A DNA stretch of 64,000 nt from Ophiura sarsii (lineage: Eukaryota; Echinodermata; Ophiuroidea; Amphilepidida; Ophiuridae). This document shows positions 22,404 to 35,046 of the stretch, piece after piece. Position 1 is the first letter of the stretch, and every line of letters begins with the position of its first letter. The DNA lies in the NCBI GenBank assembly GCA_035610835.1, contig CM069447.1, positions 17,627,992 to 17,691,991 of the forward strand, read 5' to 3'. The position numbers were made by a program, and so were the translations under genes. The notes beneath the pieces are model-generated. The model was given only the letters and a program-made list of their open reading frames with translations, did not search any database and was not told the origin of the DNA.

Positions 22404-23102
22404 GTTCAGATGGATTGCCGCTTCCACTGAACACGTAGGTTGCCACTGGCCTACTATATATAAATTTGGTTCTAATAGAACCTCCAAAGGACTGCCCCTT
22501 GACCAATGGAAATAACGTAGAGACTGCCCCTTGTCTACTACAGACTACAAAAGTCTAATGCACAGTAGTGCGGTCACTGATCTGTAAAGATCGTTTGACG
22601 CTGTAACGAACTTGAGCAGGGACCTATACTGGAACACCAGATTGTGTCCATCGAGTGATACTGAAATGTTTCTATGTTCCAGTATTGAACGATACTGGTA
22701 CATAATTGTGTCCCAGCATGCCCATATTTTTTGCATGACAACAGAATTGAACAAGAATTGTGTTTTATGCCTGCCCAAAATTATTCATACCCCATACCAA
22801 GTCTCAGGATTGAGGCCATACATTAACACATGTTGTTGACATTCCAAACGGTCTTTATATTGTGTGATAGGCTTTTATATATGCGATTATGCCATGATGT
22901 GTGCATACAATGTGGATGCATTACAAATGTGTCCTATTGAATGTACAGTGAGAGATATAGAACAACACCCTAGCTCTTTGTCAGCATGGCGAAAAAGACC
23001 AAAGGTGAGGACCTTTGTGTGTGCATATGGTGAATGCTCACAAATAGGGGAAAGGCTACAAAGCTATTTCAAAGCTAAGTGCCAGATTCCACCATACAAA
23101 GC

Positions 23103-23437
23103 ATAACTAGGAGGAACAAGACGTCCAACTCAGTTAAAAACCTTGAAGGACACGGTTGGAAGCCAACGGTGCGGCCCCTTGTTTGACAAGAAAAGTATGG
23201 TAAAAGGCCACCAACAATCTACAGATCACCGTCAATGCTCTCCTGAACAATCTTGGTGAGTCTTGGACCAAGATATTTAGGCAGCCACTCCAGCAGACAT
23301 TGCACACGAGAGTTCTCCATGGACTTCGACAGACTCTATACTCATGAAAAGAGACAAAGAGAAATCCGTCTAGCATTTGCAAGAACACTTCTGGACAGAG
23401 ATCCAAGCTTTTGGCCTTCAGTATTGGGTTTGGCTAA
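23103..23437 (+). pseudogene. Tc1-like transposase N-terminal fragment, left arm
   Basis: Shifted frames read LTRKV, QITVNALLNNL, then TPADIAHESSPW and HEKRQREIRLAFARTLLDRD followed by PSFWPSVLG. These match the second helix-turn-helix and the region before the first catalytic Asp of Tc1-family transposases (usual form RLAFA..HL..D..FW..VLWTDE). The DDE catalytic core is absent. Confidence 0.6.
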
Positions 23438-23449
23438 GATGCAAGACGA

Positions 23450-23706
23450 GTTCTCTGTGTCTCTTTTCAGGAGTAGATTCTTTCGCGGACGGCCTCCATG
23501 GAGACTTCTCATGCGCAATGTCTGCTGGAGTGTCTGCCATGATATATTGGTCCAAGAATGGCCAAGGTTGTTCAAGAGAGCATTGATTGTGATCTGTGGA
23601 TTATTGTTGGCCTTTCGCAATACTTTTCTTGTCAAACAAGGGGACACCGTTGGCTTCCGACTGGGTCCTTCAATGTTTTTACTGAGTTTAACTTCTTGTT
23701 CTTTTT
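23450..23706 (-). pseudogene. Tc1-like transposase N-terminal fragment, right arm
   Basis: Minus-strand frame SPCLTRKVLRKANNNPQITI, NALLNNLGHSWTNISWQTLQ and MRSLHGGRPRKNLLLKRD matches the Tc3_2-type helix-turn-helix of Tc1 transposases, ending with the GRPRK linker. It is an inverted partner of the left arm fragment. Confidence 0.65.
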
Positions 23707-24756
23707 AATTGTGCTTTGTATGGTGGATTCTGGTACTTTGGAATTGTTTCGAAATAGCTCCGTAGCCTTTCCCTTCTTTGTGAGCATTCACAATGTGTAC
23801 ACAAAAAGGTCCTCACTAAAGTTATTTGATCTTCTTCGCCATGCTGACAAAGCGCTAGAGTGTTTTCCTATAACATCCTTCACTGTACATTCAATAGGAC
23901 ACATTCTGTAATGCATCCGCATTGTATGCACACATCATGGAATAATTGCATAACAATATAAAAGCATATCACACAATATAAAGAATGTTTGGAATGTCAA
24001 AAACCTGTGTAGTATCCAAAAAACCGGCCTGAATCCTAAGACTTGATATGGGGTATGAACTAGGTCGAATTCCGCTTAAAATTCTGTAAAAGTAAAATTC
24101 TGGGGTAGATTAGTTACGAATGACTTGACTGAGAACCTTACACACTTGTATTATACACGCTTATAGCGAAAAACATTTGTAATTCAAAATTGGTTTCAGT
24201 TTTGTAGAGAATATCCTTGATTATGATTATAGTGGGTTTTCATATGTCTGGATAAAACAAGACGTTGATATCATATTCACATGTTTTAACTATCGTATTT
24301 TAAAAACCAACCATGGATTCAAAAACTATTTAACCACGTGGACGTATCCGATGAACTTGATGTAATGGCACTAATCCTTGTTCGTTCATCTAAAACAAAT
24401 CTTAAAAAAAGATTTTTACGAGAAAAATAATGACATGTTGCAGTAACCACCGATTTAAACGAAGCAAAATATATTTCGTAGATGAAAATGCCTTTGCAAT
24501 CAAACTAACTTGGCCTCACAATAACAACATTAATAACATTAATAACATATGAATGTCTAATATTAGTAATAATAGTTTTAAAATTGTATACTTTTTCCCG
24601 GGAATTTTCATCGCGCGTGAGCGTGCTGTATGAAACCGATTTGATGCCAAGCTCAATTCATGTAGGCCTATTATACATTGTGCATTATACTGTGCAGCGC
24701 ATGAAGACTATAGGGGAATAATATGTGGCAACCGGTCCATGGGTCAACTTATTATA

Positions 24757-25529
24757 TACACATGGAAAAAAGTATCGCACCACTTTTTTTGGGTTGAAAA
24801 GTGCAAATGTGGCCTCGAATTTTGCCACCATGGTGTGACATTAAGGATCATTTGTTTGCGTAAGCTGTCCAACAAAATGTTATGCAATACAAGGGCCACA
24901 TTTTAGTTTGTGACGTAATCGATGTAATGTTTTTTCAAGGCCAAGGGGAAAATGCATGTTTTTGTCCAAAAACATGCATGAAAAAAGTTTGGGTATAACA
25001 CGATATTGAGAGGCCCGATGATTAATGTCTAAAGTTGTAATCTTTGGTAACACAATTAAGTCTTCCAAGGTCAAAGGTCATCTGGGGTCAAATTTTTTTT
25101 AAAAAATCCCTTTTTCGTACGCCCAACATTTATAGGGTCTCAGGTCAAAATAGGTCAAATTTTAAAGAAGTTCAAATGACAAAAGCAATATTGCGAAGGT
25201 GTTGACCTAGGTCAAATAAACAAAAACAACATCAGCGGTGACTAATATAATGACTATTTTAAGTTTTTAAAGTCTATTCAATATCGCGTTATACCCAAAC
25301 TTGTTTCATGAATTTTTCTGGACAAAATCATGCATTTTCCCCTCGGCCTTGAAAAAACATTACATCAATTACGTCACAAACTAAAATGTGGCCCTTTTAT
25401 TGCACAACATTTGTTGGACAGCTTACGCAAACAAATGATCCTCAATATCACACCATGGTGGCAAAATTGGAGGCCACATTTGCACTTTTCAACAAAAAAA
25501 TAGTGGTGCGATACTTTTTTCAATGTGTA
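24757..25529. mobile_element. Tc1/mariner-type foldback, about 250-bp arms
   Basis: Inverted ends TACACATNGAAAAAAGTATC with TA on both sides. The arms pair for about 250 bp, through CACCATGGTG and GCGTAAGCTGTCCAACAAA. The centre contains GGTCAAA words. No transposase frame. Confidence 0.85.
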
Positions 25530-25531
25530 TA

Positions 25532-28371
25532 GTTGTGTATCATATGCAGGAAATTGGTGTTGCGGAATGCTGAATTAATGTGATATTTAGGAAATTGCAG
25601 ACCTAGTACTATGCCGAACTTTTGACTTGCTTCGCGAAATGAAGGTGATTTTCAACCGTTATTGAACTTGAAAGACGGAAATTCGATACTACTTCCCCTT
25701 GGCATACTAGATTCATCGATGTGAATTCACCCAAAAATGCAAAATATGTGTTCAAGCTTCACTCTTCTCATCAATATTTAAGGTAAAGCTTCACACAATG
25801 AAAATAAAAATACGTTAGGCCTTCACTTCAACAACAAATGTATGAACCCACACTTCGGCATCGAACCGTCGCCGATAAAGCGTCGATGCTTGAGGAGGGT
25901 ATGTTTAAGCTTCGAACTGACGCCTGCATCAGACTTTGCAAGGATTGGTGGTGGTGATGACTATTAGCGACCCTTATGAAGTTATGACTATAGCGATTTG
26001 ACCCGATTCACCCCGTGTTAACCAAGAAGTAGCCTAATTTCGATATACGACGGGACCTTGGAATGTTTTGACTGGCTGGCTTCGTAATTGTTACAACGTA
26101 CCGTGTACTTTAGTTTCGTTTAGTTATATTTGGCATATCAAGACACAGAGATACAATACATTACAACATACAATTAACACAATATATTAATAAAAGAAAA
26201 CATATAATGCCAAGGATAGCCCAAGAAAGCTCTAAAAAGGGTTTATTTCCATTGGGGTCCTTGTAGATTATATGTCCTTACCTTGAACTTGCTTGGTTAT
26301 ACGGTAGCTCTTCAAAAACCTCCGGATATTCCACGTTTTTTTCACGCTAAACCGATCCTTTATTATGTATAATACCACCCGGCAGAGACGTGGCGCCCGA
26401 CGTGGTGTCTAGTGATGGTCCAAACTTATGAGAAACATGAAAACCTAAATTGCGAAACTCCACTAAGGTAGCCTGGATTACACACCTTACAACTTCGCTT
26501 GAAGTACAAAAGCCAAAAGGCTCTGATTCCCGTGGTCGTATGATAATTCAGTATGTAGCTCAATTTTAATTGGACAACTTAACTCTACTCATCATACGGA
26601 TTTTGTACCCAAGCTGTTATTTATTTGCCCATGACACACCAGATAAGGCATATGCCACTACAATTAGGGAGTGTTTTCTCACAGTAATTATAGCTGCCGC
26701 TTTAATTATTCATTTTTTCTATCATAAGCCAATTAGTGTTGGAAAGACAACATTTCTTTCCAAAATGTAGCAGCAGCTATTTGGCAAGATATGCACTTTG
26801 GCTTGACAGATTGTAAGAGTTATTCATGATATTATAGACAATGACCCCAATTTAAGGACCCATCGTGCGGCATATAATGTACATGTACATGTAGGCTGTA
26901 GCTCTGCTCAGAACCTTAATCTCTTTACATCCTGGACCTTACATGTAGCCTGAGCTGAATAATCGCATATAAAATATAGGCTCTGCAGCAGAGCTAAAAG
27001 CTAAATTTGGTTGTGGAAAGAAAGAATAAAAATAAAAAATAAAAGGGGGAAAGGAAAGAAACAAGATGACACCTGTAGAAGACAAATGAAAGATACTAAA
27101 AAACGGAAAGGGAATCCAGGAAAGACTTGCTCAAGTCTACACTAAACATGCTAAAGTCTGATCATGCAATTCATACATCCAATTCATGGAAACTACCGTA
27201 GCTAGTGCTGCAATTCACATACCAAGATAACTCGGGGGGAATAATAGTTTACCGCATGGGAAGCTTTTTGTTCTTCTCCAAACGGCAGACTGATCAAAGT
27301 CCACCGGAAACTCTGTAGTATTCGTGGATCAGGAAAATGTTGCGACAGCGCTAAAGTAAATGTCTTGGGCGGAGAGTTGGGTTCAAAACTCGTTACTCGA
27401 ATGCACACATGTATTTATTGCAATTTCAGTGTTAGTTTGGAGGATTGAGTAGTATTAAAGCTATAATAGTGTTGACTGGAACACTGAACTGAAAAATTAC
27501 GCACTGAAAAAACACCTCACAGCTAAATTCAGCTAAGACTTTTATTCTTCACAGCTACATGTACATTAGTCACACCATTTGTCCCGCAAATTGCGGTTAT
27601 CACTCCAGACCCATTCATTTGGCTCGTTCAGGTCATTTGGCTCGTTCAGATGTACTCAGTTATGACAGTATAATCACACACAAATCAATGATTTCCTATA
27701 CCTAGTGCAACTTTGCTGTTGTTATGCGCAGTCATTGAAATCGCCATAACTTTAAAAGTATCCATTCGATTTTGTTAAATTGATACCGATTATCTATTTT
27801 GAATTAGCCAACCTCAAAGCACCAGTCAGTTGAAAAAGTTGTCCTATGATTTTAATCCGACGCTCTTATTATTACGGAATAAAACTACACTACTGTTCGA
27901 TCAGTACATAGTTTACAATAGTATTAATAGAGCTGCGACACACATGCCCGTCAACCCCAGTGGAAATTCATGTGGGTATTTCCACTACTGCAATAGAATT
28001 ATACACAATTGTATTGCTGTGCTAGTGTCATTGATGCCCTAGCATGCATAGTATTGCTCTATACGATCCATGGACAATGTGCTTTCTTCAGCAGATAGCA
28101 ATTAACAGTATAGAATAATAAACCATGGACAATGTGCTATCTTCAGTAGATAGCAATAGCAGCATAGACTAATACACCCATCAAAATATGTAAGTTCCCC
28201 CCTAGCATATACTGGAATATTTCCAAAAATATTTGATGGATTTAAATAATTGTCAACTAGAAAGATGCACCCAATTGTTAGGCACATTTTGATACCAAAT
28301 TTGTTGGCCTTGAGACAATACAACGATAAGAAATTGTGCCATTAAGAAATTGTGCCATTTACCAATTTTTA
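25532..28371. other. no gene recognised
   Basis: AT-rich single-copy-looking sequence. A minus-strand frame of 68 residues at 27202-27408 ends near a GTATGT donor-like site, but no partner exon or family resemblance was found. Two ACATGTACATGTA words lie at 26878-26893. Confidence 0.35.
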
Positions 28372-28530
28372 TACAGAAAAAAAGTGGCACTAAATCTCAC
28401 TGGCTATGGCTGGTTTTGTCCATAAAATTAACAAACAAGATTATGATCTGTTTATTGATTATGATCTGCTTTTGATGTATGGACAATCTAGCCATAGCCG
28501 GTGCGATTTAGTGCCACTTTTTTTTCTGTA
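28372..28530. mobile_element. Tc1/mariner-type MITE
   Basis: Inverted ends TACAGAAAAAAAGTGGCACT with TA outside both ends; 159 bp, no ORF. Confidence 0.82.
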
Positions 28531-28723
28531 TAAAATAAGATAATTACTGATTGATGAATGAATGCATACAACATTGATATTGAAGGTATTCTAAACTCTA
28601 GTTCACTCTAGATTGAAACTAAGTAAACATTTGAAATGGCTATTTATGCAGCCAATGTTGAATTTGTCATAGACACAGAATGACCTGTTTTTCAAGTTTA
28701 GGGATAACAGAAGTGTTGAAGAG

Positions 28724-29072
28724 CAGTGGCGTAACCAGCGGGGGGGGGGCCCACTTGGAACCCTTGCCCCCCCCCAAATGAAATCAAGTACGGCTGTAAA
28801 TGAAATTAACAAACAAATTACACACCAAATCCAAAAAAAAATCTCGCGCTATGCGCGCATGTCTTCCCTAATTGAAATATTCTTTGGTCCAAGCTTGTTT
28901 AGAGCCAAAATGTAGCTCAATCGTCCAAAAAATAGCTGTAAAGTCGAACATTTTCGCGCGCATCTCTTGAATCAAAAACTCTTAAGAGCCCCCCCCCCCC
29001 CCCCAACATTTCAAGTCACTGCCCCTTCTTGCCCCCCCCCCCCCCAAATGAAAAAGTCTAGTTACGCCACTG
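28724..29072. mobile_element. non-autonomous hAT element, 8-bp duplication
   Basis: The ends CAGTGGCGTAACCAG and CTAGTTACGCCACTG are hAT-like (CAGNGGCG). TTGAAGAG at 28716-28723 repeats at 29073-29080, the 8-bp duplication of hAT. The interior has several G or C runs of 8-16 bases and no transposase. Confidence 0.88.
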
Positions 29073-29189
29073 TTGAAGAGTTATTTTTTTAATAATTTGC
29101 TTCAGAATTCAAGATGAACATTAATAATGGTCATTTTCACTGTTGCCAATCAAAAGCAGCCTTATGCCCAGCATATGGCTTATAGTAAC

Positions 29190-29408
29190 TGCTATAGCTG
29201 GGGAGCACACAATGGTTTTGAAAACACATGTGACCTTTTACCCTAAATCAAGGTCAAAGGTCAATTCAACACCCCACATTGGCAAAAATGTCATTGTCCA
29301 CCTAGGTTGTAATACTACCGACTTCACATTCGGTACAATATAACTCCTTGTGCAGGCACACCGGGACCGGAAAACCCCTAAAAGGTGGACCATGCTCCCC
29401 AGCTATAG
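29190..29408. mobile_element. MITE, TIR CTATAGCTGGGGAGCA
   Basis: CTATAGCTGGGGAGCA and its complement face each other across about 220 bp. No ORF. Confidence 0.7.
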
Positions 29409-29707
29409 TGTAAAATTCTTTCACAGCCGTGTATAGGAAAGAATATTTGAATTCATGTTTTTGTCGTACAAAAAGGGCTGAGTTTTCTGAATGCTTTCAG
29501 TGTTAAGTTCATACATAATACAATTGTAGGCCTACAAATGGGCCAGTGCTGGTGTTGTCGGACCAGGGTGGTTGGGGAAGGGAGGACAAGTGGCGTAAAC
29601 TAGGGTCTACAAAGTGGGGAGGGGGTTGAAGGCACCCCCCCTGGTTACGTCCTGCTGAGAAGATATACATGTAGCTGGTGCTATCTCTGCTTTTGAGGGG
29701 TGTTTTA

Positions 29708-29852
29708 TAGCCTGACTACCATTATCTGACCACTTTTTGTTCTGACCAATTATTCTAACCCTAATCTGACCACTTGTTTTTGACCAATTCTAACCCTAAC
29801 CCTAATTGTTAGTCAAAACAAGTGGTCAGATAGAGAATGGTGGTCAGGTTAC
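29708..29852. mobile_element. short MITE with CCCTAA words
   Basis: Inverted ends TAGCCTGACTACCATTATC and complement. The centre has a few CCCTAA units, too few to call telomeric. Confidence 0.65.
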
Positions 29853-30825
29853 GGAATCACCCGCTTTTGAGGGAGAGTAGAGAAGTTGTGGAATGTCGAA
29901 TTTGTACAGGGTGTGTAGGTGTCATGAGTAAAGTGCGCCCCTGCGTGTTGTATAAGAATGTAAAGGTGTGTGTATAATTTGAATGTAAATAATAGTGTGG
30001 TAGTGTGTTGAAGCGCAGGGTTGTGTGGGTGGAAGAATGCTTGTGTAGTGTAGTGATTCTATCATAAAAGATGAATTAAACCACTGTATATAGTAAACTT
30101 TAAACCCATGGTAAAGGGATACATACACCATTAGTTATCAAGGGGTCTGGGAAGGGATTATTACAATATATTACAGGAGGCCTGGATAGTTCCTGGAGGG
30201 GAGGGGGGGGGGGGGGGGGGGGGGGGTTCGATATCGATAATGGCTATAACTTTGAAAGGGGTTGTGTTGTGGAGATAAGGCTGCGTGTTACTGAAATAGA
30301 ATTTCTTTCTGAACATTTTAATACCAAAAACTCATTTTTGAAAAAATGGAGATGAGGCCTTGTGGTTCTGAAACCTCGAAATGTAACTTCCAATACGGTT
30401 ACAATGGCTTTAACCATATATTATTTAACTATTCAAAGATATTTTTTCTTGAACATTGATGCAATGTATATTTTGGTCAGTATGAATAAATCACTGGTAT
30501 GTATTTATATGCCCAGAAATGTTGTGGTTTTCTGCTGATTTTGTTATGGATTTACATGTATATTGTTGTTATTCAATTTCAAAATGACACAATTTTTTTC
30601 TATAACAATTTTCCAGCATTGTTTGGCAAAACTAAAAATCCAAAACATTTCAGGATGTGGGTCGGTATCCCCCACCCCCCCTAAAAAATGGGTCGGTCAG
30701 CCCGTCCGTAGAACAGGGTGTGTTCTTTTCTCGTCCTCTTGTTGTTTTTTTGTTGCTGTTTTTTTAGGAGAAGAGAAGATTCTTTTGCACTAAACATTAC
30801 AAAAGAGAATATGCTTGATCATAAA

Positions 30826-31077
30826 TGTGACATGATCAAGCGAAATGAGTCACATGTCAACAGTTTTGAATTTTGATATTTGTCCATCATTGAAAGGCAG
30901 GTGAAAAATGCTACAGTATTGTCCAAACCCCACTAAAATCGAACTTCTAGTTTTAAAGTTACAAACAGTTTACCAACTGAGAAAACAAAGTAAAACATAA
31001 GAATTTGTCACTTCTTTTTACCTACAACTCAAAATCAATATTCCCGACATACCACTCATTCCGTTTGATCGCGTCAC
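30826..31077. mobile_element. MITE, TIR TGTGACATGATCAAGCG, copy 1
   Basis: Inverted ends around GATCAAGCGAAATGAGT bound about 250 bp. A relative lies at 37254-37468 in MCMBP intron 12. Confidence 0.72.
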
Positions 31078-31307
31078 CATGACCACTAACACGGAAACAT
31101 ACCATTAAAAGAGTCGCATGTGAAACTATATACAGTACATCTCAATTTTATATGAATATTTATATATTTAATATAAACAGAAAACTTGCACTGTATCATA
31201 ATATAACAAACCCATTTCAGATCATGCAAAAACTGAATTGATCGAACATTGGAGTCGCCTAATTAGACAAATAAGACCCAACATATTTTGCCCCTTAAAA
31301 GGTCCAT

Positions 31308-31870
31308 TTAAGGATACTCAAGGAAGTTTTTGACTTGATTTTTTTTAATTTTGTGAGTGCTGTAATTATTGAACTAGTATTCAAATGCATATAAAAGTGT
31401 ACATTTTGAAAGGAAATGGATCAGAGAATCCATTTTGCGTCAATTTTGACCAAACATAGTTTTTTTGAGAAAATCACAAAAAACACACTTTTAGACCCAA
31501 AAGTCTTTATATAAAGAGTAAAAGAGGAAAAAATCCCAAATTGCTAGATAATGATGTTAAGACACTAACTTTGGGATGATTTTTTAAAAAAAAACCAAAT
31601 CAAATATTTTTGAAATTTTGACCCAAAAGCGCCAAAAAAAGGTCATTTTTTCATTTTTTTTCACAATATTTCAACAAATATTAGATTAGGTTTTTAAAAA
31701 AAACACCAAATTGCCCTAAGTTAAGTGTCTTTACATCATAATCTAGCAATTTAGGATTCTCTGACCTATTTCCTTTCCAAAAATGTATACTTTTATATAC
31801 ATTTGAGCCATAGTTCAATAATTACAGCACTCACAAAATGTAAAAAGTGACTTCCTTACGTCCCCCATTA
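31308..31870. mobile_element. TTAA-site MITE, ACTCAAGGAAGT family, copy 1
   Basis: TTAAGGATACTCAAGGAAGT at left pairs with ACTTCCTTACGTCCCCC at right. The arms continue through GTGAGTGCTGTAATTATTGA. Better preserved copy at 61477-61949. Confidence 0.75.
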
Positions 31871-32363
31871 CAATCCAGAATGTGCTTATCTAAGCATAAA
31901 AAGATGCTTTCAGGGAGGACTATTCTATTCATATAGCGTGTTTCTGCTGGGGAAGAAACTGCTAATAAACGCTAAGTTTGCCCAGTAGAAACAGGCATAA
32001 CCCGCTAAGAATCGGTATTTTTGGTAATCCCAAAAACCTTCACAAACCAGGTTTGGAACCGGCAATAAACCCAATAGAAACAGAGAGGCGATTAATCTTA
32101 GCAGTTTGCGCTGTGAACCGTGTCACGCTGGGTTATACACATTGTAAAGCAATCTTTTTCAGGTGCGGTGGCATTGTTTGGTATTACAAAAGGTCAAATG
32201 TAGTGGCCCATCAACTAAGATAGATAAACTTAGCGGTAACTTTTCAAGAGTAAAAACAGGGGGAATTAAAAACTTACCGATTAAATCTTAGCGTTTATTA
32301 GTGTTTACTTTTTGCAGTGCTTCAGTAGAAACACACTCTAGGACCCCGTACACACTACAAAAT

Positions 32364-32438
32364 CAATAACGTTTTTTGAAACATTTTTTGAAATTTTGGA
32401 TTGTCGTCTGCAGACGCCTGCCGCTTGGAGAGTGTTAA
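32364..32438 (-). mobile_element. CTGCAGACG-family MITE fragment
   Basis: Only one end is present: GTCGTCTGCAGACGCCTGCC then a diverged end and TTAA. See 2643-2900. Confidence 0.65.
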
Positions 32439-32747
32439 GAAACTGGCATGTACATTTTTAGAAATGTAATGGTATAGAATTAATGCGAGGTAAGGCCAAC
32501 GACAAATAAAACACCCTGTGCTCCTCTAGCGGACAAAAAAAACTCATTTTTGTCCTTCACTTTTTCAAAAATATTTATTGTTTCTTTTGTGAAAAAAATC
32601 ATTGAATTTTGCTCGGAACATTTTGTTTGAAAACGCTTGTTTTTTTGGGAACAATTTTGAATATATTTTTTGAAAAGGTAGAAAAAAACCATCGACAGAC
32701 CCTTCCCAAGGTCCGTTTGCCCTTGGTACTGGGATTTTTGTTGTTGC

Positions 32748-32911
32748 CTAAAGGCATATTATGCGATGATTTTGAAGTAAGTAGGAATCGTATCACCCTG
32801 TAACTCTGAATGGATTTATGATTTATGATCAGAAATGTAAAATCTGCAAGAAAATCTGCTTTAAAAGGATAGAGGGTGTGCCATGGAAAATATCGCATAA
32901 TATGCCTTTAC
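32748..32911. mobile_element. MITE, TIR AAAGGCATATTATGCGAT
   Basis: Inverted ends AAAGGCATATTATGCGAT across 164 bp. Related interiors occur near 36240-36400 and 53990-54235, so this is a dispersed family. Confidence 0.7.
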
Positions 32912-33412
32912 AGGTTTTACAAGTTGACATGTTGGTGGATATATTTCAACAAATGACAAAAGGCATTGATGAATTTAAATTTGTCTGAATTCAAACAGTT
33001 CTAAACTCAATTGTGCACAGAAAATGCACTCATGTTCCTTTTGTACTAAGGTCTGTAGGTTTCTTTACACAAAACAAATGAAACAGCTCTAAAAATTAAT
33101 GTTTTTGTTTATCGTATATTGAACAAAATGTTGTGTTATTCTGATTGGTATATTTATTTGATCAGGGTCCTATTTCATTTAAACTTGTAAGATCTTCGTT
33201 AGTTGGTTTCAAGAGGATTTAATTCTTCATTAATCCTGAACTCTTTGTAAGTTAAGAAGATTCTTATTTTCTATTTCCTAAAACAACTTCAGAAGAATAG
33301 GCTTTTTAAGTTCCTTCTTAACTTAAAGAGGTGAGAGGCTATCAAAACTTTACTAAGGAATTCTTCTTAAAGGCAAAGGTACACTTCGACCAATTCACCC
33401 TGGGGGAACTAA

Positions 33413-33659
33413 GGGGTCGTCCAAAATTATCGCCATTTTCACTTACGTACAGAGCGTACGTAACTTTTTACCCCCCTCTCCCCCTCGAGTTACGTATGCA
33501 ATAAATGGCAAAATTTTATTTTATTTTGTACTTTAAAAAAAATTCCCGCCTCTCAAGATCGCCATTTAAGTTACGTACGGTTGGGGTATATTTCGACCCC
33601 TCCCCTCTCTTACGTACGCTTTGTACGTAACTGAAAATGGCAAAAAATATGGACGACCC
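33413..33659. mobile_element. PIF/Harbinger-like MITE
   Basis: Inverted ends GGGGTCGTCC with TAA on both sides; arms extend through GCCATTTTCA and TTACGTAC. Class is inferred from the 3-bp TAA duplication. Confidence 0.72.
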
Positions 33660-33822
33660 TAACTTCCACCTGTTCAATTGGTGATAGATGAAACACGAGT
33701 TAAGCTGGAGAAATATCAACCTTGAGATATATTCCCAAAGGATCTGGCTGGTGAGAGTGGACCTATGGGTTTAAGTTCTCAAGCAATATTCTTCTATCCT
33801 AAGAAGAGTTTGGATTCTTAAC

Positions 33823-34076
33823 TTAACGCTTTCCACGCGGCAGGCAGCTGCAGACAACATTCAAAATGTTCACAAAATGTTTCAAAAATGTCAAAATTGC
33901 AGAATTTCATTATCATATTTGGAATCACCATGTGAAATGCATTGAAATAAGTACACATGTACCTAGTATTGGTACAGTAAATCTTGAGATAGACTTTGAA
34001 AGTTGGGAAAGGTTTCTGAAAAATCTGTTTTGTACGCTCGTATATGGTTACATAACAGCCGCATGGAAAGTATTAA
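33823..34076 (+). mobile_element. CTGCAGACG-family MITE, copy
   Basis: TTAACGCTTTCCACGCGGC to GCCGCATGGAAAGTATTAA, same interior as 2643-2900. Confidence 0.8.
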
Positions 34077-34145
34077 GAAGAATCTAATAGGAACTCTTCT
34101 TTAACTTACAACTTATGATTAATCTTAAGTTGACCTTTATGAAAT

Positions 34146-34437
34146 AGGGCCCCAAGGGTAGAATTTCGGCGCGAATCCATGAATCGATTCGGGTGAAGAT
34201 TCGCGTAAAAACACTACCGCGTGAATCCAGGTGGATTCGCGTAAAAAAAAAGAAGAAAAAAAGACCCTTAGTCAAGAAACATGCCAAATTTGGTAGTTGT
34301 GCAAGCTAATACTAATAGCCTTATTCTTGATATTATTTTCATTATTTTCGCAATAATCCATGGACTCTCAAAATTGGCGAGAATCCAGGATTCACGCGAA
34401 ATTGTTTCGCAGCGCGAATTTCTAGGCCTGGGGCCCT
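34146..34437. mobile_element. MITE, TIR AGGGCCCC
   Basis: AGGGCCCCAAGGGTAGAA at left pairs with TCTAGGCCTGGGGCCCT at right, followed inward by GCGCGAAT words in both arms. Confidence 0.68.
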
Positions 34438-34668
34438 GATGATGTAGGTGTTGTGTTCAACATTAAAAGGTCTAATATGTACATCACTCTCAACACCTCA
34501 TATGAACTCTTCAAAAAAAGTTTGGACAGTTATTTAATCACCAATTTTCCGGATTTTTGCAATATATTCATATTGTGTTTCCTCTCTATTAAAAGCTGAT
34601 GTGTTCCTCTTTCCAGCGATACCTCATTTGTAGGCTTGTAGCAATCACTTGTTTCAGTGCCTAGCAAA

Positions 34669-34859
34669 GAACATGGGGAGGTCACCAATCTGAATGTGCC
34701 AAAATCATCACTATTATGTGCTCAAAAGTCAATAGAGTATCACACTTTACACTGTAGTTGTCAATGTAACACTTCAGTGATCAGACAACACAGTTGTTCT
34801 TTTGAGCACGAAATATAGTGGCAATTTTGGCACATTCAGATTGTGAACTCCCCATGTTC
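34669..34859. mobile_element. MITE, TIR GAACATGGGGAG
   Basis: Arms of about 60 bp pair through CAATCTGAATGTGCCAAAAT. No ORF. Confidence 0.75.
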
Positions 34860-35046
34860 TCCCCATGTAAGCCTTTTCTCCCTTTGAATAGTGTTGTTAA
34901 CTTAAAACACCTCAGACGCTCAATATGTTGAGGAATGTCAGCCTTATATTAGCAGTCCTTTATGAGGTAGGTAGTTAAGCAAACAGCTAAAGATCTTTTA
35001 AACTTGATCTTCTTTCAGTCTCTATGGAGTTGACTGGCTCTCACAC

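Larger units (their letters stand above)
22187..22474 (-). mobile_element. outer terminal block of PLE, right (inverted)
   Basis: Reverse complement of 6915-7118, with an extra tandem duplication of about 82-95 bp (near 22275-22460) that doubles the histone-type stem-loop. It is continuous with the PLE leader, giving the pre-insertion state of the left junction. Confidence 0.75.
22784..24059. mobile_element. 1.28-kb palindrome built from Tc1-like halves
   Basis: Inverted ends TTCATACCCCAT...AAGTCT(C/T)AGGATT bound two arms of about 620 bp meeting near 23440. Each arm carries the start of a Tc1-like transposase in opposite directions (see 23103 and 23450). Confidence 0.8.

Noticed and set aside
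27202..27408. Possible coding exon, minus strand, with GTATGT donor-like site
   Set aside because: No partner exon, no family resemblance; 68 codons can arise by chance.
29750..29815. Internal telomere repeat
   Set aside because: Only a few CCCTAA units, broken by other sequence, inside a MITE.
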